Part shown: in pieces, positions 1-10,437 of the stretch
Numbering within the stretch: position 1 is the stretch's first letter
Layout: each line of letters begins with the position of its first letter
Program-made: the position numbers and the translations under genes
Notes under the pieces: model-generated
What the model was told of the DNA's origin: nothing
Databases searched by the model: none
The model's input: the letters and a program-made list of their open reading frames with translations, nothing else
NCBI RefSeq assembly: GCF_000003195.3
Contig: NC_012873.2
Location: 8,207,894-8,271,893, forward strand
Direction of reading: 5' to 3'
DNA from: Sorghum bicolor
Lineage: Eukaryota > Streptophyta > Magnoliopsida > Poales > Poaceae
DNA length: 64,000 nt

Positions 1-458
1 ATGTTTCAAATTTTATGAAATTTGAGTATCGAGTTGCAAATGATGAGTGTGTAGAGAAGAAAAATTTTGGAGGGCAAAATCTAAAAAAAAGACATTGTTT
101 GCCGTGTGCTGCACCCGTGGCACACGACAAAGTTTGTGTTTGCCGTGTGCCAGCCTCAAGCACACGACAAACCCAGGCTTTGCCGTGTGCCTAACGGCCG
201 CACACGGCAAACGTTGACAGTTGTGGTGGGCGTTAGCGTGGGATTAACTTTGCCGTGTGCCTTGTTTTTGTCGTGGGTTGCTCACAACAAAGGTTTGAGT
301 TCGCCGTGTGCCTGATGTTTGCCGTGTGCAACACACGGCAAAGGCCAGGTATACCGTGTGCCTAACGTTTGCCGTGTGTGTGGGCTGGGCACACGGCAAA
401 CCCGCCCTTTGCCGTGTGTTGCTCACGATAAACAGGTGGGCACACGGCAAAGTAGGTG
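1..458. mobile_element. CACTA-type subterminal repeat array, partial
   Basis: The stretch holds many copies of TTTGCCGTGTGC and its complement GCACACGGCAAA in both orientations, the pattern of subterminal repeats in grass En/Spm (CACTA) elements. Neither a CACTA terminus nor a target duplication is visible, and the left part lies outside the window. The short open frames here are by-products of the repeats. Confidence 0.75.
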
Positions 459-464
459 GAGCTA

Positions 465-840
465 CTAAAACTTAGTTTCATTAGTTGGTGGAGGGGTGCT
501 AATAAGTGCTAATAGTTCATATGCACATCCAATTAACTATCCAACCACTTAGCAGGTAGATCCAAACAACCCTTGCTAATAATTAGGTAGGCAGAAGGTT
601 TTTTTAGTTAAGGAACAACAACATTTTGGCCTCAAATTCATACGTGAATGAGTATAGCCGATCAAAAATTCAAAACAAACACATAGCATTAGATGACCAC
701 ACTATATCAAATGGCAGCACAAAAAGAAAGATACAACTCTAGACAATCAGTGAAGTCTCAATTCTAAACCCTAGCAGCTATTAGATATTATGTAGCAAAA
801 TCTTAGCCCTAGTGGATCCAAACAGACCCTTTTGGCTCAA
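465..840. mobile_element. MITE, same family as the one at 28,258-28,606
   Basis: This AT-rich segment matches the intron insertion at 28,258-28,606 in order and wording: a GGAGGGGTGCTA block, CATATGCACATCCAA, CTTGCTAATAATTAGGTAG, then AACTCTAGACAATCA and a terminal AGCAGCTATTAG. The family ends resemble an inverted repeat around GCTAATAGTTAGCAGCT. The left end abuts the CACTA array and looks cut. Superfamily (perhaps hAT) is not settled. Confidence 0.6.
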
Positions 841-3800
841 TTAGAGCAACCAGAAAACTAGTTACCTGATTATTAATACAGTTATCAATTAACCATGCAT
901 GATTACTCAAATGGTTAGTTGATGGTTGACTAGTTCACCTCTTTAATTGGAAACGCGTCCCTGAGCTCTCAGGTACTCCACGTTAGCAAAATTAATTTGT
1001 ACCATTTGATCTCCATCTGACGCCTCTCCTTTCAGCTTCTCCGTCATTCTCTCTAGAGTCTTCGTGCCTTCTCCCGAAACCAAACCATCGGAGAAAAAAA
1101 TGCCGCTCCCTCTCCACACGCCGGCCCTCCGTCCCTGCGCCACTCTTGCCTGCAACATCGTCTCTCTCGCTCTCTGGATCCTGGCCGTTGCCACAGACAG
1201 GGCAGCGCCTCTCACTCTCTCCCTAACGCGTGCGGCAGCGACAGCATGGCAGGAGGTGGCCATGGTGCCTGCGCCCCCATGGCGGCAGCTCCCGGCCACA
1301 GAGCAGCGCAACCGCCCCCACATGATGGCCGCTAGTGCTGCTTCCTCTCGGCGCTGCATCCTCACGCTGATCCGTGTGGCCTCAACGTAACCCTAGCTGC
1401 CTCTTCCTGCGCGCCGCAACCGGTTCGTCTGCTCTACGCATGCACGTGGGTGCATCTTCTGCTCCATTCGCTTCTTGCCGTCTCCCAGGTGAAGCAAGAC
1501 CACCCCTCTCCTATCTGTTGCTCATGTTGCTATCTCCTTTGTGTCCCTCTTCTGATCAATCTATTACTCACTGCTGCACATATCCATTCGTTTCCTTGCA
1601 TGCAGGAACAACTGTGTAACTTTGATTTGTACAACTGCTCTTCGTTTTAATGGTATGCATTATTTCCCCACTAATCCCCATCCTCATCTCCATATTATTC
1701 AACAAATTGGTAGATCCATGAATGGGTAGCGATTTGTAGAACTGCTCTTTATCCTCATCTCCATATTATTCAGTATATTTGTGGATCTATGAATAGGTGG
1801 CTCTAAATCCCCTTTATGTCCTTTGCCACTTCAGTTACTTAGAGCACTTGGTAAAACTCATCTTGACATCCAGGGATGAATAATTTTGTCTTTAATTAAT
1901 CATAGAGATGCAAGTTTCTTTCAGTTATCATTCTATCCCATGCGCTTTCCACCTTCATAGTGTTACCTTGGTTGCACTGCAGTTACCATGGCAGTGGGCT
2001 ACACAGTTTTTTTTTCCTTCAGTGTATGTTCCGATGGGCATGTTTATAAAATAGTGGCATTTGTTCTCATGCATATGGTTGCTGGCTTTTCGAAAACTTT
2101 CATCCTGGATTGTAAAAGAGATATGGAGGAGTACTCGGCGCAGCACGCAAAGGAAATACTCCTCCATTTGCTTTCTCAAAATCACATGGAAATCACCATA
2201 AATTCTAGAAGTTGGCACAACATGTCGCATTATTTTAATGATTTCAGCACCTATTGGTTTCTAAAAGTCTGTACAGCTTGAGAGCTTTTAAATTGTCACT
2301 GAGTTTCTATATCTGCAACCTCATTACAAAAAATATTGGTAAAGGAAGCTATTCAACAGGCTATTAAAGGTGTTATCTGCTTTTTGCACGCCAGCTTAAT
2401 TTACATGTTTTTTACCTCTGCCTTGTTAAATGTTAGGTATGACCTTACAGAAGTGACTTCACAGCTCTAAAAGATTACATCTCATTCTGTGGTGAGTATC
2501 TTTTGATTAGGTCTATACCAAACTCAATGTTTTCCTACCACTGCATAGTTCTTTGTATAGGCTTGAATCTCAACATAGTGTGCTATGTACGAACCCCTAC
2601 CATATAATGTTGTTTGTTTCCGCGAAAAATTTATGTTCTTTCTAAAAGGAGTGACCACCTTCACGCTATGACATACCATTGCTGTCTTTCATCCTCTGAA
2701 AAATCTGTGCAACTATATACATAAAAGACAGCACATCTTGCTAGATTTATCCTAAAAATTCTGTCTCTGAAAAATCTGTGCAACTATATACATAAAAGAC
2801 ATCACATCTTGCTAGATTTATGCTAAAAATTCTCTCTGTGTTATGTATCTTCTTTGCTTATGTTTTCCCCTACTATTTCAGGTTCCAATGTGTTATTTCA
2901 AAACAATTACGGATGTTGCTGATGTTGCTATTGCCATAATGCTTTCTTGGATACAGGTTTGTGTTTCTCCCTGCTATTTTCTTCCTTTACAATGGCCATG
3001 ATGCTCCCGTGTGGAACATTTGGTCTCCTATGTTTCATACCACACGAAATGCAACCTCTCGCCTCTGATTTCTTGCAGTTTACTAATATTTATGTTCCGA
3101 TGTATGTGTCTATCCTGTACAATATTTATGTTCTATTTTCTACACAACTAGGTTTTAGGAGTGAAATTGTTCTATGAGTTTCAGATTTGCCTGAGGTGCC
3201 GACCTTGAAGTTTTAATTCATAGGGACAGGTCATGCAATTCACTATATGATCAAATACAGTATGTCTCCATGGAGGTAGTATTTATCCCTCAAAATGATT
3301 TTATTTGAAAGTATAAACTGCCATGTGAATTTAGTCAGAGAAATAAGAGGTTTGTATGTAGCCATCATCTGTTTATAGATTATGAATTTGACTTGATTCT
3401 TGGTCAACAATAATGGGCAAAGAATGATAATACGACTACTGTTGCCTCAAGGCGACTTCCTCTATATTTCACATAACCAGTCTTTTTCTGACTTATTGAT
3501 GGTGTTGCGACCTGTATAGTGTTACTACTTTAGAACTGTGTGGTAACGGATAACTATGGCAAAAAAAAACAAATAGGTTTAACAAATTTTATGTGCCGCC
3601 AATTAGTTTTCAAGACCCTTATGTGTACCTCTCATGGCTTTATGTTAGTTGGTGCAGATGTAAATATAAAATATTCTAGGTCCAACAACATTCATAAATG
3701 GCGTCTTAAAGTTTGTATGACTCATATGTATCATTATTTATTCTATGGTAATGGATAAAGGTCTAAGATATCCATGGTGGTGTTCGTCCAATGAATTTAA

Positions 3801-5926
3801 AGTGATTTCTTATGTCCAGATCAGTCATAGTATCCAACATTACCCTTTTTACCTTCTATCATGGTATGTCGTGCTATCTTGGCCTGGTAGCAACCTAGGA
3901 TGAACTAAATAAATTTGCTTTCTACAGAATAGATTCGATTGATGTGTGGAATTCATTGGCTGCTTTGGAAACAAGGATATTGTTAGAAATCACAAATAAA
4001 CAATTCTTTCCAATTCTTCTGTGAATACCTTTTTTAGTTCATTGCAGAGCGCAGTTTGTTACCAATGTGTATATGGTTGTTTTAGCTCTTGGCAGCTTTC
4101 CTTCTTTGAGGACAACTTCCTTTTTATGCATCCCTTATTTATTCCTATCAAAACTTTAAAATACCTGGCCATTAACACTTCCTTCTCACTCCTTTTTACA
4201 TACTTTAAGTAGGAATTATTTTGTTTGTGTTCTTCAATTCATACCACTTTCATTAGATTCCTTTGTCGATTTAAACTTCCATATGTTGGTTGGCATTTGC
4301 ACCTTCATCAGTGTTCATTTGAGAAGCTGAAAGCGATTGGTCAGACTCAATAGGGGTTTTGTCAGATTCATCTAGAAAACAAGGTCAGAATCATAGGGGT
4401 TTTGTGAGAATCAAAGGGTATAAGTCATACAAGTTGGATGCAAACACAAAACTTTTACATTGGTTTATTTGCAATGACTCGGTTCAAGACCTCATATTAT
4501 GCATTGCTTCTACTCTTTTGTATACATTTATTTTTACATTAGGCAACTAAGTTTACATATCTAGCATTCACAAGATTTCATGTTTGTTATCAACCATATA
4601 TAGGATATCTTATGGACACAGAAACTTCACAGTTTTAATATATTTGCAGCACAAGCCCAGATACAAAGTTTGGCCCATGTTTAGACTTTTCTATTTGATA
4701 GACCTGCTGCCTCTCTTTAGGTTATAGTTGGACACACACAAGATGCTACTACCCACGATTTGAATGCCTTCACAGCTTCACACATATTCGCAGCGTAAAA
4801 ATAGGAAAAAATTGAGTTTTATTCAGCTACTTAAAAGGTATGCAATCTACCAGTTTTTATATATGACAAAAATTCAATCTACTTACTCAGTGATGTAACA
4901 TGTAATTCTGAACTTTAATTACCTTTTGGAAATCTTTTCAGCAGTACATTTAGGTGTCGATTGTATTATCTTGTGAAATGATACTTATTTAATCACAGAA
5001 AATAGAAGTCAGGACGTCAGGTATCTTTGCTAAATGTTTTAGAGAGGCTAATTCCAGTCATTTGCCTTTACCTTCTCACATAACATCTATAATTCTACAT
5101 TCATATATGCAGTTATATCTATGCTAATGATCCACCTCACCTACAACAAGAGATTGAATTCAGAATGCCTGTTTGTTCCATACATGAGTATTATGTTTTA
5201 CTAACGGTCTGATTTCACATTTTCATATTCTTAATAATAGTAGTCTTCCCAACACATTGTGTCTGCAAATACTCTTACCTGGAGAACTATTAACATGTTC
5301 TGCAGTCATGGAGTGAGATGAATTCATAGTTCAATTTCAAAAGTAATAACTAGAATTTGATCCATGGTCCTTAGCCTTAGCATGCTTATAATAACTATGA
5401 CATATGATAACTTACAGTCAGACTGGTTGCTTCCATTGACTTCATCTGCTTTATTAAATGCAGCGACACCTGTTGCCTCCAAGACCGAGGGCGCTAGACA
5501 AGCCGCGACAAAAAAGACCCCAAAAGGAACCTAAAGGTATATTCCAGGTTTACCCTCTTACACAATTCTTGCATCTTTAACAACCTAATTGCTGCCAAGT
5601 AGGAACTGTACATATAAGAAGCTCTATTGTTAGTGCATCCATGCCACAGAGTTGTAGCCTCTAACACTGTGCAAAATTTTGTACTTTGTCCCTTTTGGAT
5701 GCAGCCCACCCCCATTACTGTGTTTCGGGGAGCACAGGCTTTTGTTAGGTTCAGAACAACACATGCAACAGCTATGTTGTGTCGTACCTATCTGTTACTA
5801 GAAATCTTCTACATAGCTATGAACTGTATGTCTAGAACTCTGCATAAAAATCATGCTACCTTATGCTACCATCAGATTATGAATTTGTATCAAATTACCA
5901 CATCTATTACCTAAATCTTTGCTGAT
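841..5926. other. No supported gene; one GC-rich block and one exon-like piece
   Basis: Around 1,060-1,520 the sequence is GC-rich and gene-leader-like, but the open frames there (up to 140 codons, both strands) show no recognisable domain. The rest is AT-rich with short unconvincing frames. A 73-bp piece at 5,464-5,536 has a good acceptor (GCAG before it), a donor (AAGGTAT after it) and an open basic, proline-rich frame. A Helitron 3' end follows at 5,954, so part of this stretch may be captured gene sequence. I recognise no protein here. Confidence 0.4.
2694..2835. repeat. Tandem duplication, 71-bp unit, two copies
   Basis: Two adjacent copies start with CTCTGAAAAATCTGTG and differ at only a few bases (for example GACAGCAC versus GACATCAC). 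The second begins at 2,765. The low divergence suggests a recent duplication. Confidence 0.9.
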
Positions 5927-5954
5927 CGCGCGCAGGGGCGCGCGTTACCACTAG
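5927..5954 (+). mobile_element. Helitron 3' terminus
   Basis: A 7-bp GC stem (CGCGCGC at 5,927-5,933 paired with GCGCGCG at 5,938-5,944) is followed by a six-base spacer and CTAG at 5,951-5,954, then a T. This is the standard Helitron 3' structure (hairpin, short spacer, CTRR, insertion before T). The matching 5' end was not located. Confidence 0.7.
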
Positions 5955-6173
5955 TAGTTATACATTGCAAGATGAGCTACTGATGTCTAGTTATATGTCC
6001 ACTTGTACTTCTTTATCTCAGCCAAATAGGGTTTCCCTTATACACGGCTTTGCAATAGGCTGCTCCCTCCCCATATCCATTGTGCAGTCGACCGGAAGCT
6101 CATGTGGCTAGGAGAAGCAAAACTACATCATCACCGGCATTGAAAATCTGCTTATTTTGAATACGGGGTGTTA

Positions 6174-6416
6174 GGCCTTGTTTAGTTTCTGAAAAATTTT
6201 GCAAAATTTTTCAGATTCCCCGTCACATCGAATCTTTAGACACATGCATGGAGTATTAAATATGGATGAAAATAAAAACTAATTACATAGTTTGATCGGA
6301 ATTGACGAGACGAATCTTTTAAGCCTAGTTAGTTCATGATTGGACAATATTTGTCAAATACAAACGAAAGTGCTACAGTGTCCATTTCCCAAAAAAATTT
6401 AGAACTAAACAAGGCC
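6174..6416. mobile_element. Tourist-like MITE, 243 bp
   Basis: The ends are inverted repeats (GGCCTTGTTTAGTT and AACTAAACAAGGCC) flanked by TTA at 6,171-6,173 and 6,417-6,419. The TTA duplication and the ends fit PIF/Harbinger-derived Tourist MITEs. Relatives lie at 54,807 and 55,100. Confidence 0.85.
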
Positions 6417-6419
6417 TTA

Positions 6420-7261
6420 CAGGCTACCACCATATCCCGTCCCCTGCCTACCAACACCTCCTCCCTTGCCAATTGCTGCTGCCTCTCTTTCCTGCATTTG
6501 CCAACGAGCAACTCTGCTAATATTATATGGAAGACTAGGATTGGCTACATGGCTACACGACCCGATAACATTATTTTGACTAATGATTTTATAGGGAAAG
6601 AAAATAAAACTAATTCTCAACTTTTGAAGATGCATAATTGCAAGAAGAGATTTGTAAATGAGCACATGGAGAACAGTAGGACAAGTGTTTGAATGGACAT
6701 ATAAAATATTTCATCAGTTATGTCAGAAGAAAATAAAATAAGAATAATATGGTGATGGAACAAGCAATAAGTCACTATGGATATAAGAAATTAAGAATGG
6801 GGTAATAAGGGTAAATATACAGACTACTAAGACGGTATTTCTGTGGGTATCAGGGGAAATATCAGTTATGCTTGTAGCCTTTGCATAGCTTTCTGGAATC
6901 ATATGCAAGTGGTGGAAGCTGAAAATTTCTTCCGTTATATTCCTTTTATTTATGCTTTCCCAGGAAAAAGTGTTTCCACTGTATTGCTCCAAAAACAAGA
7001 AGAACTGTATTGTGTGTGCTTTTAATAACATCATCTTAAGGATGTTAATTGACTCAACACTCCACATGTATGACAGAAGATACCATTTATAAGTGCCAAA
7101 TGAGTCCTTAAGAAATGTTAAGTGGACAAAAGAAGAATGTGAAATTACCTTAGTTTCAATGTTCAAATCCTCGTTCTACCTCGCAGCCTGTGCATTCCAT
7201 CTATACTTTGTCGTGCTAAGACTGAAAACATTATATATCAATGTTATTTAACTCTTGCAGA
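6420..7261. other. Intergenic, no gene recognised
   Basis: Only AT-rich sequence with short frames is seen, the longest being 147 codons on the minus strand at 6,723-7,166. It has no recognisable motif. I see no RNA gene. Confidence 0.5.
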
Positions 7262-7500
7262 GATAGTTTTTTTGGAAATAATGATTTTCATTTGATGGAT
7301 TTAGATGAGTAAAGGGTATTAATCTCATACCTTTAATGCAATGATTTGATGATGTTTCTTAGGAAATTTGGTAAATAGTCCCATTTCTTACATTTTTTTG
7401 TAAAGTATTATTAGATATTTTGTTGATACTTGTTTTTTTCCTTTGAAGGTGTTGGGATGGATCAAATGGAATCAGGTGTTCAAGTTCACAAAAAAGAAGA
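7262..7500 (+). pseudogene. Copy A, 5' fragment (intron 4 to exon 5 of the zinc-knuckle/eIF4A-like family)
   Basis: From about 7,262 the sequence closely follows 28,600-28,850 of intact member 1: the TTAGGAAATTTGGTAAA block, TAGATATTTTGTTGATACTTG, the acceptor and the exon beginning GTGTTGGGATGGATCAAATG. The match fades after about 7,490, inside the exon, where Ulp1-like transposon coding sequence takes over. The homologous sequence resumes at about 16,370, so the family copy has been split by about 8.9 kb. Upstream exons (knuckle, DUF4283-like part) are absent from the window's left side. Confidence 0.8.
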
Positions 7501-8816
7501 ACACACTTTTGATTTGCATGCGTTACAACAACTGGCTGAAACTTTGAACGTAAGCATGGAGGATGCCGAGAAGATCTACACCGACAGAAAAGAAATTCCC
7601 AAGGCAAAAGTCGCATACGAGTATAAAATAGGCAAAGATCTAATGGCCACAAAAAGGGAGATTAAGGAGTTGTCGCCTGCTATGCGTAAGCTGCATGATT
7701 ATTACTTGGTTGATACTGTAAAAGCGGGTTGCTGCTCTTTTGGTGTTTGTATCCCCAAGCATTACATTTTTGAGAAAGAAGAAGAAGAGATCCACTGGGT
7801 TGAATATGCGGCCTTGTTTCAGCTCTTCCACAGGCGTGATCTCGATCTTCAAATAATGATGATGTGGACTATGTAAGTACCCTACCCGCATAATATTATC
7901 TTAACTACGTCTTCACTATTTGAACATATCACATGCTTATGTAGGTTAGAGGCAAAATATTGCTTAAAGAAAGGCCTGGATCATATAGCCTTCTTGGACC
8001 CGGTGCGAGTAAACCAGAATACATGCAAAGGCATCCACAGTGATGTGAAAGATTTGGTTGATGAGTTGACCAAAATCTTCTATCGAATCAAACATACTCC
8101 TAGCCTACAACTGCATGTATGTGTTCTCAACCCTAGCTAAGTGCTTATCTTTTTTTCAAGGTTATTCATTAACTGGGACTGATTTGCATTGTACATTTTT
8201 GTGAGTGCAGGAACCATTACGTCCTCATAGATATCAAACTTGCAGAATCACGTGTCAAGGTGTGGGACTCAAAGAGAGGGAAACTTTCTTAGTTGAACGA
8301 CCTACTCAAAGTGCTAAACGAGTAAGTGAAACTAATAACATATAATTTTCTAATTACATAGGGTATTCTAATTTCACTGCCTTTCACACTTTATAATGTC
8401 ACACAGTGTCAAGGAAAATATGGATGGGGACAGGACGATCCAATTTGAGGCTTATTATATGGAAGCACATACCCTAGAACAGCTTATGGCCAACAATGAA
8501 TGTGGGTTTTACGTGATGTGGGCAATGCACCAGTACCTTGGCGGGAATCAATTGGTGTGTGTGCTTCACATTTCATGTATATCGGTTATTTCAACAAAAC
8601 ACACTACTATTTTGTCTTACACTTATGCATTTTGATATCATCTTGCTTCAACAACAGCGCAATGAACTTAAAACCCAACAACTATTAGACATGGAGATCA
8701 GAAGATTCCAAGACAAGCTAGCAGTCTTCAGCAATGACGAGGTGATGACTAGAGAAGGATATTTCAGCATTTGGCAAGCCAAGAATAGGAGCAGTTTTGA
8801 TGTCAACATGTTCTAA
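7500..8816 (+). pseudogene. CACTA-encoded Ulp1-like cysteine protease domain, five exons, broken
   Basis: Exons end or start at about 7,874, 7,946-8,117, 8,211-8,321, 8,407-8,554 and 8,659-8,816 by splice consensus. The protein has the features of the C48 (Ulp1-like) C-terminal domain carried by grass CACTA elements: KELSPAMRKLHDYYL near the start, a histidine in NHYVLIDI, an aspartate in KVWDS, and a cysteine in NECGFYVMWAM, so the His-Asp-Cys order is kept. A TAG stop falls shortly after the aspartate (KRGKLS then stop), so the frame is broken. The final exon closes with a TAA at 8,814-8,816. In free-living relatives such proteases cleave SUMO; in transposons the role is unknown. The 5' part is fused in frame to copy A exon 5, which I take as an accident of the junction. 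Confidence 0.7.
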
Positions 8817-8854
8817 AAACTATTGTAATATACATTTTTATTGTAACTTATACA

Positions 8855-10097
8855 TCTCTATAACTAAAAATTATAAAAATGACCCATCTACCACACCGAT
8901 GGTGAAGCCACAACTCTCATTCCTTTTAACCATGATAGGCTATTCCATCAACCTAGCCCCCACTCACCCATGCATGTAAAATTGTTTTAGCGAATTTAAA
9001 AAAGTCATAGCTTTTAAACTGAAGATATAAATTAAATTCCGATTGCACCATTAAATTTCTCATAACAAATCCTTCAAAATAAGATCACACATGGATATAT
9101 TTAGATAAAATTTTATTAATAAATATTTATCTCTACAACTAAAAATTATGGAGAGGACCCGTCCACAACTCTCATCCCATTTAAGATAAAATATTTTCTT
9201 TTATTAAGTAGAGACAATATTGTAGGTTCAACAGACAATGTTCTGTCTTTGTAAAAAAATATTATCAATTTAGAAGAATAGTATTTAGGTTTTAGGTTTA
9301 TGAAACTGATATTACAATATACATAAAAATACATAAATACATGACATAGATAAAAATAATAAAAAAATCTAGAGTAAAAAGCATAAGAAAAAGAATAAAA
9401 CACAAAATGGAGAAAAATTTTAAATAATGTCAAAGGGTTACTTTTCAAATATCATAAATATATTTATAGAATATTAACATCACTAAATACATCATAGAAT
9501 ATTATTAAATATATTATAGAACATCACATCTATTATAGATTACATGTATACTAAGTAAACACCATAAGAAACATCATAGAACATCACATGTATACTACGT
9601 AAACAAGACATAACACAACATAAAACACTAAATATATACTACATAAATATCACATATATATAGAAAATAAAAATAAAAAATAAAATTACTAAGAAAAAAA
9701 AATAAAAACAAACATAATGAACAAATGATAAAAAGTGCATAGAGCAAATAAAATTAATGAATAATTTAAATAAGGATAAAAATAAGATTAAAAGGAAATA
9801 ACATATAAAATAAGAATTTCAAGAAACATAGAAAATCTGAAAAGAAAAAATAAAAACAAATAGAAGCAAGGAAGAACAATAAAAATAAAACCAAAAGAAA
9901 AAGAAAATAAAAGGTAAAATTAAAATAAGAAAAGAATAAGGAAAGGATAGAAAATAAAATAAAATCAAAAAATAAAAACTGAAAAGAAATGAAAAAGGAA
10001 GAATATAGACATAAAAAATAAAATAATAAAATAACAATGAAGAAACATAGAGTACGTGGATTTTAAAACCCGTAACAACCTACGGGTATTAACCTAG
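8855..10097 (+). mobile_element. Non-autonomous Helitron, about 1.2 kb
   Basis: The 3' end is typical: stem ACCCGTA / TACGGGT with a six-base loop (10,068-10,087), spacer ATTAAC, CTAG at 10,094-10,097, then T. Two candidate 5' ends follow an A or T: TCTCTATAACTAAAAATTAT at 8,855 and TCTCTACAACTAAAAATTAT at 9,130, both of the TC start type. The element is therefore 1,243 or 968 bp, or one Helitron start lies inside another. The interior is A-rich, has no Rep/helicase gene, and sits between the two CACTA ORFs. Confidence 0.6.
9300..10060. repeat. A-rich, strand-skewed low-complexity tract
   Basis: About 750 bp of almost pure A/G/T-poor-C sequence on the plus strand, built from short AAAATAAAA-like words. 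The T-rich complement gives the artefactual minus-strand frame at 9,819-10,037 (repeated Phe/Tyr/Ser). It is the body of the Helitron above. Confidence 0.8.
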
Positions 10098-10437
10098 TTA
10101 CCTTAACATTTGTATCATAAATCTTGATGGATTTGTGATGTATGAGAGTCTAGTAATAACCATAATAGATTACTAAATAGGAATATAGAAAAATTATATC
10201 ACTGCCAGGTCCATACCTAAGCTCACAAACTAGCCGGTACTGTTGTTCAAATCAACACTGCCGTGATGACGAGACATATGCCATATAATCCCAATAATGA
10301 TGATTACTTCTAATACATGTAATACTATGTTATTTTGTAATAATCATGTCTTGTTTGTTTCTTTTTAATACATCTATTTCTAATACATCTATTAATATAT
10401 CTTGTTTGTTTTTTTAATTGTAGGTGATTGAACAAAG

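Noticed and set aside
943..1619. Protein gene suggested by 80-140 codon frames on both strands
   Set aside because: No domain, no convincing splice chain, and the frames coincide with a GC-rich patch.
9819..10037. Phe/Tyr-rich membrane-protein-like frame on the minus strand
   Set aside because: It is the complement of an A-rich low-complexity tract inside a Helitron.
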